NCBI RefSeq assembly: GCF_017409525.1
Contig: NZ_JAFQSO010000011.1
Span: 1-64,000 of the forward strand
Length of the DNA: 64,000 nucleotides
Reading direction: 5' to 3'
Source of the DNA: Methanobrevibacter sp.
GTDB taxonomy: Archaea > Methanobacteriota > Methanobacteria > Methanobacteriales > Methanobacteriaceae
The notes under the pieces are model-generated. The model searched no databases, was not told the DNA's origin, and was given only the letters and a program-made list of their open reading frames with translations. Positions 1 to 8,312 of the stretch are shown here, one piece after another. The first letter of the stretch is position 1. Every line of letters begins with the position of its first letter. The position numbers and the translations under genes were made by a program.

Positions 1-433
<433 letters not shown>

Positions 434-749
434 AGATATAAACACGTAGGTAGGTGATTTTATCACCTACCTATTCCTTTATAAAAAATCAAGTTCACTT
501 GATAAAATCAAACATTTTCAGTGTTGATATATAAATGTTGTTGCAATTCTGATATACAAAAATCAAGTTTACTTGAAAAATTCCAAAACATTTATATTAA
601 TGATTTAAAAAAAGTATTAGTATACAATAATTAACATATGATATTATTGTAGTCAAAGGTGATTTTTGTAAGGAACAAAATCATTTAAATAAAATCATTT
701 CACGTTTATTAAATGATCAATTTAATAAAAAATATGGAGGAAAAAAATT
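434..749 (+). promoter_or_regulatory. mcrA-mtrE intergenic region with two related palindromes and a TATA box
   Basis: This 316-base gap has no gene. After the hairpin come two copies of a palindrome, TCAAGTTCACTTGA at 489-502 (extending to ATCAAGT..ACTTGAT at 488-503) and TCAAGTTTACTTGA at 563-576. The second copy lies just upstream of a good TATA box, TTTATATTA at 591-599. Initiation would be expected near 620, giving a leader of about 130 nt. The leader contains a direct repeat of AAAATCATTT (677-686 and 691-700) and ends in the strong GGAGG at 736-740 that serves mtrE. Operator function for the palindromes is inferred from their position and repetition. Confidence 0.55.
447..480 (+). terminator. 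Perfect 12-bp hairpin after mcrA
   Basis: TAGGTAGGTGAT (447-458) pairs perfectly with 462-473 across a TTT loop, starting 14 bases after the mcrA stop codon. It is followed only by a short pyrimidine stretch rather than a long U-tract. It may therefore act as a terminator, as an attenuator letting some transcripts reach mtr, or as a 3'-end stabiliser of the abundant mcr mRNA. Confidence 0.65.
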
Positions 750-1628
750 ATGGACCCTGTAACATTAGGTGTAGTTGCATTAATGGGTGCAGTTGCTACA
801 ATCGGAGGGGCTGCAGAGGACTTAGAATCAGATATCGGTTCTCAAAGTAACCCTAACTCTCAAGTTCAACTCGCTCCACAGATGGGACATTTACACCGTA
901 TGATAAACAAGGCGACTTCTGGTGAACCAGTCGCTTATGGTGTTTGGTGTGGTGTTGCTGGTGCTATTGCAAGTATGTTGTTGGCTTTAAATATTATGCC
1001 AATCGTTGCTATTGCAGTTGGTGCTTGTGTCGCTGCTTTTGTTCACTCTATTTATACTGTTACATCCCACATGGGAAGGATTGTTGGACAATCCCAATTT
1101 GAACAACCATTATTTATGGATGTATTAACACAATCTTTAGGACCTATCGCAGGTCACGGATTTATAACTAGTTTTTGTATTGTTGGAATTTCATACTTAA
1201 TGATTCTTCCAATTAATGGTGTTGCATTACATGTATTCCCATTACCACTCTTAGCAGTACTTTGGGGTATTGCTCTAGGTGCTATCGGTTCTTCAACCGG
1301 GGATGTTCATTACGGTGCAGAAAGCGAATATCAAAAATTCGAATTTGGTGGAGGAACCCCTGTAGCTATTCAAGGGGATATTGTAACTAAAGCTCCATTA
1401 GGTGCTAAAAACTCTATGGATGTAGTAAACTTCTGTGCTAAATTCGGTGGACCATTAACTGGTTTCTGTTTCGGTCTCGTTGTATTCTTTAGTTTCTGGA
1501 ATACAGTAGTATTCGGAATAACTGGCGGTATTATTGTTGGTATTATAATCATCATCTTATTGATCATTATCGATGATAGATTAGAAGTATTTGCAAGAAA
1601 CCAATATGGACCATATGAGGAAGAATAA
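750..1628 (+). CDS. mtrE: Tetrahydromethanopterin S-methyltransferase subunit E
   Basis: This is an integral-membrane subunit of the MtrABCDEFGH complex, which transfers the methyl group from methyl-H4MPT to coenzyme M and exports sodium ions. The 292 residues match the usual MtrE length. Hydrophobic segments alternate with short loops, beginning MDPVTLGVVALMGAVATIGGA and ending in a very hydrophobic Ile-rich helix. GGAGG lies nine bases before the ATG. It is the first gene of the eight-gene mtr operon in the order E-D-C-B-A-F-G-H typical of Methanobacteriales. MtrC, D and E are regarded as the core sodium-translocating subunits. Confidence 0.96.
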   Translation: MDPVTLGVVALMGAVATIGGAAEDLESDIGSQSNPNSQVQLAPQMGHLHRMINKATSGEPVAYGVWCGVAGAIASMLLALNIMPIVAIAVGACVAAFVHSIYTVTSHMGRIVGQSQFEQPLFMDVLTQSLGPIAGHGFITSFCIVGISYLMILPINGVALHVFPLPLLAVLWGIALGAIGSSTGDVHYGAESEYQKFEFGGGTPVAIQGDIVTKAPLGAKNSMDVVNFCAKFGGPLTGFCFGLVVFFSFWNTVVFGITGGIIVGIIIIILLIIIDDRLEVFARNQYGPYEEE

Positions 1629-1641
1629 GGAGGTTTCGATT

Positions 1642-2358
1642 ATGGATCCAATTACATTAATTTTATTCATCGCAATAGGCGGTATTATGATTGGTGCAGG
1701 TGTGCACTTTATCCCTGTAGGAGGAGCTCCTGCAGCTATGGCAACAGCTACCGGTGTAGGTACTGGTACTGCTATGTTAGCTGCTGGTGCAGGTTTAACA
1801 GGTCTTATTACTGCCGCATCAATGATTATCCCTGGTGAAGCGATGCCGGCATTCTATATAGTTGGTATTGGCGGAGCTATTGGTGCTATGATCATGATGG
1901 GTATTACCATGCTCATTGCAAACTTAATCTACATTTTCGGTGTAGGTGTAGTTCCTGCTGCATCTAAAGTTCCTGTGGACTGGATTACCAAACGTAACCA
2001 AGAAATTTACAAAACTCCTGGTACCGAAGGTCACGGTGTACCTCTCACTTCATTCATAAGTGGTCTTATTGGAGGACTTCTTGGTGGTTTCGGTGGAGGA
2101 CTTGTCTACTGGGCACTTTATAGTGCTATTGATGCTGGTAAATTAGGAGTAGAACCTGCAGTAGCTGTCGGAATTGCTGCTATTGGAGGTGTAGGTGTGT
2201 TCTTTATTAACTCAGTAATTGCTTCTTATAACATTGGTGGTACCATTGAAGGTATGCACGATCCAAAATTCAAAAGGATTGGAACTGGAGCTATTGCTTG
2301 TGCTATCGCATCTATCGTTGTCGGAATATTTTGTGTTATTTTAACTGGAGGTATCTAA
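1642..2358 (+). CDS. mtrD: Tetrahydromethanopterin S-methyltransferase subunit D
   Basis: Membrane subunit of the Mtr complex. The protein has 238 residues and begins MDPITLILFIAIGG, echoing the start of MtrE. An in-frame upstream ATG at 1591 lies inside mtrE and has no ribosome site. The ATG at 1642 has AGGAGG ten bases before it and gives the length normal for the family, so I chose it. At least five glycine-rich hydrophobic segments are visible. The stop codon directly abuts the mtrC start, which indicates tight translational coupling. Confidence 0.95.
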   Translation: MDPITLILFIAIGGIMIGAGVHFIPVGGAPAAMATATGVGTGTAMLAAGAGLTGLITAASMIIPGEAMPAFYIVGIGGAIGAMIMMGITMLIANLIYIFGVGVVPAASKVPVDWITKRNQEIYKTPGTEGHGVPLTSFISGLIGGLLGGFGGGLVYWALYSAIDAGKLGVEPAVAVGIAAIGGVGVFFINSVIASYNIGGTIEGMHDPKFKRIGTGAIACAIASIVVGIFCVILTGGI

Positions 2359-3177
2359 ATGTCTGCTGGTGGAAGTGCTGACGGTGCAGCTGCAGGTGCA
2401 GTAAGCTCAACTCTCTTATTAGCTTTAGGTATCGTTGGCGGATTACTTTGTATATATTTATCCGGATTTTTAGGATCAGTTGTAGGCCCAGTCATTGCTG
2501 CTATCGGTGCAGTCCTCGCTATTGTTTGGGGATCAGATGCAATTCGTAGAGTAGCAAGTTACGGTTTAGGTACTGGTGTACCATCTATTGGGTACATGTC
2601 CCTTTCTGTTGGTGTTATCGCTGCTTTAACTGGTATTGTTTTAACAAACACTTTAATAAAAATGCCAATAGCCGGACCTGTCGCAGCTTTTGTCATTGCT
2701 GTAGTTATCGGTGCAATTATCGCAATTGTTGCAACTAAAATTGTAGGTATGAAAATCCCAATCATGCTTCAATGTACTATTGAAATTGCTGGTGCTGCTG
2801 CATTATCAATTTTAGGATTCGCTGTTGCTATTGCAGGCAGTTACGACATGACTCTTATCTTCGATAAAGTTGTTGCAACTGGTTTAATTGCTGTATTATT
2901 CATTATGTGTACCATGGCTATCCAACACCCATTCAACGCATGTTTAGGACCTAACGAAGACCAAGTAAGAACCCTCAAATGTGCAGCATCCACTGCATTT
3001 TTATCCATGACTATTACTGGTCTCATGGCTTTAAGTCTTGATGGAATCTCATGGTTCATTGTATTCATCGTAGGTTTAATTGGATGGATCATCTCATTCA
3101 GAGCATTTGTAATTGCTTCATGTAATGATGCAGCTTCAACCAAATGGGCTGGTTTATGGCCTGAAGTAGGAGAATAG
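2359..3177 (+). CDS. mtrC: Tetrahydromethanopterin S-methyltransferase subunit C
   Basis: Polytopic membrane subunit of Mtr, 272 residues, a length normal for MtrC. It starts immediately after the mtrD stop, and its ribosome site (GGAGGT) is inside the last codons of mtrD. The N-terminal half is almost entirely small and branched hydrophobic residues (Gly, Ala, Ile, Val). A polar loop with HPFNACLGPNEDQ lies between later helices, as in other MtrC proteins. Assignment rests on this sequence pattern and on operon position. Confidence 0.95.
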   Translation: MSAGGSADGAAAGAVSSTLLLALGIVGGLLCIYLSGFLGSVVGPVIAAIGAVLAIVWGSDAIRRVASYGLGTGVPSIGYMSLSVGVIAALTGIVLTNTLIKMPIAGPVAAFVIAVVIGAIIAIVATKIVGMKIPIMLQCTIEIAGAAALSILGFAVAIAGSYDMTLIFDKVVATGLIAVLFIMCTMAIQHPFNACLGPNEDQVRTLKCAASTAFLSMTITGLMALSLDGISWFIVFIVGLIGWIISFRAFVIASCNDAASTKWAGLWPEVGE

Positions 3178-3193
3178 AATAGGAGGAATAAAT

Positions 3194-3523
3194 ATGGCTC
3201 AAATGTTACCTATGATTCAGGTTATACCTGAAATGAATTTCGCATTAGACCCTGTAACTGGGGTTATCGGATCATCTTTAGGTTCAGGAGTTGTGCTCCT
3301 CTCTATGGATGACGTAAATGAACAAGTAGCAAAAGTGGAATTGGCTGCTGATGAATTAATGGCTTCATTAGACCCATATACAAGTCCTGTTGGATCTTTC
3401 CCTGGAAGGGAAGGCTCATATATTACTGCAGGAATGTTAACAAACATGGTATATGGATTCTTATTAGCATCTTTCATCATATTCGCTGCATTCCCGATTT
3501 TACAAGCGTTGGGGGTATTATAG
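3194..3523 (+). CDS. mtrB: Tetrahydromethanopterin S-methyltransferase subunit B
   Basis: Small Mtr subunit of 109 residues: a soluble N-terminal part of about 80 residues and one C-terminal transmembrane helix (about residues 85-107). TAGGAGG precedes the ATG. The gene ends exactly where mtrA begins (TAG then ATG), so the two are probably translated together. In the complex MtrB is one of the single-helix subunits that surround MtrA and the large membrane subunits. Confidence 0.94.
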   Translation: MAQMLPMIQVIPEMNFALDPVTGVIGSSLGSGVVLLSMDDVNEQVAKVELAADELMASLDPYTSPVGSFPGREGSYITAGMLTNMVYGFLLASFIIFAAFPILQALGVL

Positions 3524-4237
3524 ATGGCTGATAAAAAAGCTCCTGCAGACGGCTGGCCAGTTATTAGTGGGGATTACATTGTAGGTGATCCTGAAAGCCC
3601 TGTTGCTGTAACTACTCTTGCTTCTCACATTGAAGCAGATTTATCTGGAGCAGCTATTGCAGGTCCATGTAAAACAGAAAACTTAGGAATAGAAAAAGTT
3701 GTTGCAAACATTATTTCAAATCCTAACATCCGTTTCTTAATTGTAACTGGTGCTGAAGTACAAGGACACATTACTGGTCAAAGTATTAAGGCATTATATG
3801 AAAATGGTGCGGACCCAGATAAAAAGAAAATTATCGGTGCAACCGGTGCTATTCCTTTCGTAGAAAATATTCCACTCGATGGTATTGAAAGGTTCCAAAA
3901 TCAATTGGAAATTGTTGATTTAATTGATACAGAAGATACTGGAGCAATTAACTCAAAAATTAAAGAATGTGTAGAAAAAGATCCTGGTGCTTTTGAAGAA
4001 GAAGCTATGGTTATTTCCGTTGATGAGGATGGCGACGATGATGACGATGGAGAAGAAATGAAAGTTGTATCTGCTGAAACTGCTCTTATTGAAGCAAGAA
4101 TCAGAGATATTAACACTAAAATCGACATGGTCGGTGCTGTCCAAAGAAATATGGCAGGTAATTATGCCGGTAAAGTCCAAGGAATAATGATCGGATTAGC
4201 TTTCACTTTAGTGATTGGGGCTTTATTCTTGTTATAA
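3524..4237 (+). CDS. mtrA: Tetrahydromethanopterin S-methyltransferase subunit A (corrinoid protein)
   Basis: MtrA carries the 5-hydroxybenzimidazolyl-cobamide that shuttles the methyl group from methyl-H4MPT to CoM. The corrinoid-binding domain fills residues 1 to about 165. His82 in the context EVQGHITGQ matches the axial histidine ligand of the family (His84 in Methanothermobacter). A C-terminal membrane anchor covers about residues 217-236. Between them lies a strikingly acidic linker, residues 167-178, with five Asp in a row and further Asp/Glu around it. The ribosome site GGGGG sits in the end of mtrB. The cobamide links the gene to cobY downstream. Confidence 0.96.
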   Translation: MADKKAPADGWPVISGDYIVGDPESPVAVTTLASHIEADLSGAAIAGPCKTENLGIEKVVANIISNPNIRFLIVTGAEVQGHITGQSIKALYENGADPDKKKIIGATGAIPFVENIPLDGIERFQNQLEIVDLIDTEDTGAINSKIKECVEKDPGAFEEEAMVISVDEDGDDDDDGEEMKVVSAETALIEARIRDINTKIDMVGAVQRNMAGNYAGKVQGIMIGLAFTLVIGALFLL

Positions 4238-4249
4238 GGAGGTTTAATT

Positions 4250-4456
4250 ATGGTGCAAATTTCTAATAAACCAAATATTGGCGGAATGAAAAACGCTGCA
4301 GAAGATGCAGAATACAGTTCAAAACTTATTGCAAGAGACGGAAAATTGTTCGCAGGTTTACTAGCGACTAGAGTAAAAGGATTTGCTATTGGTATGTGCA
4401 TAGCTGTTCTTTTAGTTGTAATTATTCCAGCCCTTGCAAAAGCATGTGGATTATAG
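4250..4456 (+). CDS. mtrF: Tetrahydromethanopterin S-methyltransferase subunit F
   Basis: Small Mtr subunit of 68 residues with one C-terminal transmembrane helix (about residues 44-65, ending in a Cys-Gly-Leu tail). AAGGAGG lies shortly before the ATG. The N-terminal part [20 protein letters not shown] resembles the soluble region of MtrF and of the MtrA C-terminus, with which it is evolutionarily related. It is in operon order between mtrA and mtrG. Confidence 0.93.
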   Translation: MVQISNKPNIGGMKNAAEDAEYSSKLIARDGKLFAGLLATRVKGFAIGMCIAVLLVVIIPALAKACGL

Positions 4457-4466
4457 AGGTGTTATT

Positions 4467-4685
4467 ATGAGTGAAGGAGATTCAATACCTCAAGTTATGG
4501 TTTCAGCAGATGATTTCAATGCAATCGCAGCAAAATTAGATGATGCTGAAGAAAAAGTTGATTTCACTGTTGGGGAATATTATCAACGTTTAGGCCAACA
4601 ATCTGGTAGGGATGTTGGTATATTATATGGTATTATACTAGGATTAATAATTTTAATTACAATTATTAAATTCGGTGTAATCTAA
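4467..4685 (+). CDS. mtrG: Tetrahydromethanopterin S-methyltransferase subunit G
   Basis: Small Mtr subunit of 72 residues: an N-terminal soluble segment rich in acidic residues, then one transmembrane helix at about residues 50-71. A longer frame opens at 4434 inside mtrF, but the ATG at 4467 is preceded by AGAGGTG and gives the family length and the expected [13 protein letters not shown] start. MtrG contributes a membrane stalk helix to the complex. Confidence 0.93.
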   Translation: MSEGDSIPQVMVSADDFNAIAAKLDDAEEKVDFTVGEYYQRLGQQSGRDVGILYGIILGLIILITIIKFGVI

Positions 4686-4703
4686 TTAAGGAGGTTCGTA
4701 CTT

Positions 4704-5636
4704 ATGTTTAGATTTGATAAAGAACAACTCGTCGTAGATATGAACGGAGTAAAAATGGGGGGTCAACCTGGTGAATACCCTACCGTTTTAGCAGGAACTA
4801 TCTTTTACGGCGGACACAAAATTATTAGTGATGAAAAAGCAGGTGACTTTGATAAAGACGCTGCTGATGGATTAATTAAAACTATGGAAGAAATGTCTGA
4901 TGTAACCGGAAACCCTTGTGTTGTACAAACTTTCGGTGCTACTGGTGAAGCTATGGTAAAATACTTAGAATTTGTAGGGGACGTCTGTGACAAACCTTTC
5001 CTTATCGACTCAACTGCAGCATCTGCAAAAATTGCAGGTGTAGAATATGTTCAAGATGCAGGATTAGCTGATAGGGCTGTTTACAACTCTTTAAGTATGG
5101 CAGCAGAACCTGGTGAAATCGAAGCTGTTAAAAACTCAGACATCGATGCATCCATTCTATTAGGTTTCAACCCAATGACTCCTGGTGTAGAAGGTAAAAT
5201 CGAAATTTGGGAAACTGGTGGATCTGTAATCGACCAAGGTATTCTTGAAATGGCTGATGAATGTGGAATCACCAAACCATGGATGGACGTAGCTGTTACT
5301 CCATTAGGTCAAGGTGCAGGACCTGCAGTAAGAACTGCTTACGCAGTAAAAGCTAAATGGGGATACCCAGTAGGATCAGGTATTCACAACGTACCTTCCG
5401 CATGGGACTGGTTAAGAGGATACAAAAAAGAACACAAAGAAGCATGGCCTGTTTGTGATATTGGTTCAAACATTGTTCAACAAATGGCTGGTGGAGACTT
5501 CGTTCTTTTCGGACCAATCGAAAACTCAAAACTTGCATTCCCTGCATGTGGTATGGCTGATATTATGATTGCTGAAGCAGCAAAAGATATCGGTACCGAA
5601 CCTGTAGAAGACCACCCAATTAACAACTTATTATAA
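4704..5636 (+). CDS. mtrH: Tetrahydromethanopterin S-methyltransferase subunit H (methyl-H4MPT methyltransferase)
   Basis: MtrH is the soluble TIM-barrel subunit that moves the methyl group from methyl-tetrahydromethanopterin to the cobalt of MtrA. The 310 residues match the family. AAGGAGG precedes the ATG. Typical segments such as FLIDSTAASAKIAGVEYVQDAG and PLGQGAGPAVRTAYAVKAKWG are present. It is the last gene of the mtr operon and is followed within 15 bases by a strong terminator. Confidence 0.96.
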   Translation: MFRFDKEQLVVDMNGVKMGGQPGEYPTVLAGTIFYGGHKIISDEKAGDFDKDAADGLIKTMEEMSDVTGNPCVVQTFGATGEAMVKYLEFVGDVCDKPFLIDSTAASAKIAGVEYVQDAGLADRAVYNSLSMAAEPGEIEAVKNSDIDASILLGFNPMTPGVEGKIEIWETGGSVIDQGILEMADECGITKPWMDVAVTPLGQGAGPAVRTAYAVKAKWGYPVGSGIHNVPSAWDWLRGYKKEHKEAWPVCDIGSNIVQQMAGGDFVLFGPIENSKLAFPACGMADIMIAEAAKDIGTEPVEDHPINNLL

Positions 5637-5649
5637 ACAAAAGGGTCCC

Positions 5650-5693
5650 GATTAGATGAAAACATTCATCTAATCATTTTTTTCTATTTTTTC
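5650..5693 (+). terminator. Terminator of the mtr operon
   Basis: GATTAGATGAA (5650-5660) pairs perfectly over 11 bp with 5665-5675 around an AACA loop. A run of seven T residues interrupted by one C, then more T, follows at 5677-5693. This is a clear hairpin plus U-tract directly after mtrH. Confidence 0.85.
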
Positions 5694-5775
5694 AACACTT
5701 TTTTTAAAATTATTTGATAAAATTTATATTATCATAAAAAGATATTTATAACTAAGTTTTAATTGAGGTTATAAA

Positions 5776-7245
5776 ATGTCTTTTTTAAGTAAAATTTTTA
5801 ATAGAGGTCCAAAACCTATTATTGCTCATTCTAAGGAAGGTAATTTGGCATCTTTAACTGCACAGCAAGCGGGCCCTGCAAGTCCGGGTGCCGTTAAGAA
5901 ACCTGATGTTTTTTATGTCACTGCTTCTGTCGAGTTAGGTAATACAACAACCAAATGCATTGTCATGGCAACCAATTTGAACACTAGTGAATCTTATTTG
6001 CTTAATAAAACAGTTAAAATGACAAGGGATATCAGACCGCCTAAACCAACTGAAGAGGTGTTCGGTAAAACCGTTTGGGGAATTGAGCTTTCAAAAGAAG
6101 CTGTCACTGAACTTATTAGGGATACTGTTTTAGAATCTCTTAAGAAATGTCGTGTGGATAAAGATGAGGATTTGGATTTCGTTGTTAGGTCAACTGGTGT
6201 AACTGCAGGTTTTGCAACCGCAGAGGAAGCGGGCCAATTAATCATCGCGCTTGCTGACGGTTGTCTTGAAGCTGATATTCCACCTCGTAAGATGTCTCCT
6301 GCAATGAGCGTGTCACAGCTTCCTGAGAAGTTGCATAGGCACACCCTTTTGGAAAACATCATGTTTGATGGGGCGGTTGTTAGTGTAGTTCCTCCTGAAG
6401 GTAAGGAAACAGTTGCTAATGAGATGGAAGGTGAACTTGTTACTGCTGGAATAAAGTTGGGCGCTAAATGGACAGATGTGGATTACAGAAACCCTTGTGT
6501 ATCTTTGGACTTTGGATCAACTTTAGCCGGCCGTATAGTTAATGATAATGAACCATATGCGAACACTGTAGGAAACTTTTTGGGTCTTGCAGGTGTTGTC
6601 AGCGACTCTTTAGCTAGGGGTTCTGGGTTGATTGACAAGAAAAACGGTGCGGCATTGGATATATATTCTGATAAGGCAATGAAAAAAGCAGATCACAAGC
6701 AGGCTGAAGCAAATGCCCTTGAAGCCCATAAACTAATCAACATTACCAAAGTTCCGATGGATGTTGAAAGGTTTGGTACAGTTCCTGTAAATCCTGAAGC
6801 GGCCAATAATGCCGGAACAACATTAATCGGTTGTGATGTTGGATTCAACGGGGATAAATTGCCTGAACTGATGGATGTCGGTGCACAGTTCTATGATGAG
6901 TACGGTCTTCCAACCTTGCTTTCAACCTTGGATTATGTAAGTACCAATATCGTTACAAGATGTTTGGATGTTGCATTTAAGGAAAACGTCATCATTCCGG
7001 GCTCTGCTTTAGGCATTACCGGTAGGGCAGGTATTACAGGACGCAAACCGCAACTTATTTTGGAAGCCGTTCAGGATAAGTTTGAGAAAATCGTATTTGT
7101 AGAGGATGGTCTTGCATTAGGTTCTGCAATCATGGCTCGTTGCATGAACTCAATGGGTACTCCTAAAGTTCCTATTGGAGGTAAACAGGGCGGCAGATGT
7201 ATTCTTAAAGATCGTATGAAAATGGCTGGCGGAAAATTCGCTTAA
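5776..7245 (+). CDS. Methanogenesis marker protein 14 (probable ATP-binding ASKHA-fold protein)
   Basis: A 489-residue soluble protein that I recognise as methanogenesis marker 14, a family confined to methanogens and of unproved function. The sequence shows motifs reminiscent of the actin/Hsp70/sugar-kinase (ASKHA) fold: SVELGNTTTK at 51-60 resembles phosphate motif 1, SLDFGSTLAGRIV near 240-252 resembles phosphate motif 2, and a Gly-rich ITGRAGITGRK segment followed by LALGSAIMARC lies near 412-455. The fold assignment is my inference. It has its own TATA box (TTTATATTA, 5723-5731) and a GAGGT site. It lies between the corrinoid-dependent mtr operon and cobY, so a role in ATP-driven maintenance or reactivation of a methanogenesis cofactor enzyme is attractive but unproved. 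Confidence 0.75.
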   Translation: MSFLSKIFNRGPKPIIAHSKEGNLASLTAQQAGPASPGAVKKPDVFYVTASVELGNTTTKCIVMATNLNTSESYLLNKTVKMTRDIRPPKPTEEVFGKTVWGIELSKEAVTELIRDTVLESLKKCRVDKDEDLDFVVRSTGVTAGFATAEEAGQLIIALADGCLEADIPPRKMSPAMSVSQLPEKLHRHTLLENIMFDGAVVSVVPPEGKETVANEMEGELVTAGIKLGAKWTDVDYRNPCVSLDFGSTLAGRIVNDNEPYANTVGNFLGLAGVVSDSLARGSGLIDKKNGAALDIYSDKAMKKADHKQAEANALEAHKLINITKVPMDVERFGTVPVNPEAANNAGTTLIGCDVGFNGDKLPELMDVGAQFYDEYGLPTLLSTLDYVSTNIVTRCLDVAFKENVIIPGSALGITGRAGITGRKPQLILEAVQDKFEKIVFVEDGLALGSAIMARCMNSMGTPKVPIGGKQGGRCILKDRMKMAGGKFA

Positions 7246-7261
7246 GCGCATGTGGTTTGTC

Positions 7262-7870
7262 ATGATTTATGCAGTTTTGATGGCTGGAGGTAGAGGAACT
7301 AGGCTAGAAGTTCCTTGCGAAAAACCTCTTTTTAAATTATGCGGCAAACCATTAATTAAATATGTGCTTGACAATCTGAATGCCTCTAAATTGATTGACA
7401 AAATCGTTATTGCAGTTAGCCATCACACCCGTGAAACTACAGAATATCTTAAGTCTTTTGAAGGAAATTTTGATATATTGGATACATCCGGTGATGACTA
7501 CCTGACTGATTTGTCATTTATTTTAGATTACTTTGAAAAGAAGTCCAGTGATGACACGCTATTGTTCATTAATGCCGATTTGCCTTTTATATCAACTGAA
7601 ACCATTGATTGCGTATTGGAGTATTATTTTAAGTCTGATAAAGATGCGCTGTCCACATTAGTTCCAGTTGAGATTTTTAAGGAGTTGGGATTGAACTATT
7701 CATATGAATTCAATGGATATGTCCCTTCGGGGTTGAATGTTTTGAGAAGCATTAATATTGTTCAGGATGAAGACCAGCTAATCATTGCAAAAAAGGAATT
7801 GGCATTGAATATTAATACTCTTTTGGATAGCAAAGTTGCTGAAAAATTTTACAAAGAATATTATGTTTAA
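7262..7870 (+). CDS. cobY: GTP:adenosylcobinamide-phosphate guanylyltransferase CobY
   Basis: CobY activates adenosylcobinamide phosphate with GTP during late corrinoid assembly in archaea. The protein (about 202 residues) begins MIYAVLMAGGRGTRL, the nucleotide-binding loop of this nucleotidyltransferase family, followed by EKPLFKLCGKPLIKYVLDNL. Its length matches the archaeal CobY rather than bacterial CobU. An ATG at 7250 is possible, giving four extra residues; neither start has a clear ribosome site, and I prefer 7262 because homologues begin close to the Met-Ile before the loop. It starts 16 bases after the marker 14 stop, so the two probably share a transcript. The product supports MtrA, which needs a cobamide. 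Confidence 0.8.
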   Translation: MIYAVLMAGGRGTRLEVPCEKPLFKLCGKPLIKYVLDNLNASKLIDKIVIAVSHHTRETTEYLKSFEGNFDILDTSGDDYLTDLSFILDYFEKKSSDDTLLFINADLPFISTETIDCVLEYYFKSDKDALSTLVPVEIFKELGLNYSYEFNGYVPSGLNVLRSINIVQDEDQLIIAKKELALNINTLLDSKVAEKFYKEYYV

Positions 7871-7925
7871 ATATAATGAAGTTATATATTTATATAATTG
7901 AATTTAATTTTTATTAGGTGATTAA

Positions 7926-8192
7926 ATGGAAAATAAACAAATTCCTAAAAGAGAAGAAAAATTATGGAGTGAAATCAGAAACTATCAAGTAGCTACCAAC
8001 AATGCACGTATTCTTGGTGTATTGGATGAATTGATCATTAATGAAAAAACAGGTAAAATTGTTGATATAGCTATTAGGGTTGAAAGTGACCGTAATATTC
8101 ATGTAAAAGGCGCTAAAAGAAATGGAGACTTATTGTTAGTTCCTTTTGCTAAAGTTGAAAAAGTCGGCGAATTTATTATTGTAACTGAATAA
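7926..8192 (+). CDS. PRC-barrel domain protein
   Basis: An 88-residue soluble protein with a compact PRC-barrel pattern: short beta strands around NNARILGVLDELIINEKTGKIVDIAIRVE and LLLVPFAKVEKVGEFIIV. PRC-barrels occur in ribosome maturation proteins, photosynthetic reaction-centre subunits and the archaeal CdpB cell-division proteins. Small stand-alone archaeal versions like this one have been linked to cell division and RNA metabolism, but nothing here decides its job. TAGGTGATT before the ATG is an almost ideal ribosome site. Confidence 0.75.
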   Translation: MENKQIPKREEKLWSEIRNYQVATNNARILGVLDELIINEKTGKIVDIAIRVESDRNIHVKGAKRNGDLLLVPFAKVEKVGEFIIVTE

Positions 8193-8220
8193 TTTCAGTT
8201 ATTCTCTTTTTTTATTTATT
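8182..8220 (+). terminator. Hairpin terminator after the PRC-barrel gene
   Basis: TAACTGAA (8182-8189) pairs perfectly with TTCAGTTA (8194-8201), overlapping the stop codon. It is followed by CTCTTTTTTT and more T-rich sequence. Confidence 0.75.
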
Positions 8221-8312
8221 TTTTCTAACTATTGTTAACTATTTATATTTAGTAATGCTATAATTATTATAGTATAAAACAAATTCATATTTTATTTTTT
8301 AAAGGTGATTGT

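Noticed and set aside
1591-1641. Upstream start for mtrD
   Set aside because: The in-frame ATG is inside mtrE without a ribosome site; GGAGG before 1642 and family length point to the later ATG.
2841-3143. Open frame of about 100 codons on the minus strand within mtrC
   Set aside because: It lies wholly inside a well-supported gene, has no ribosome site and has a composition typical of the antisense of a membrane protein.
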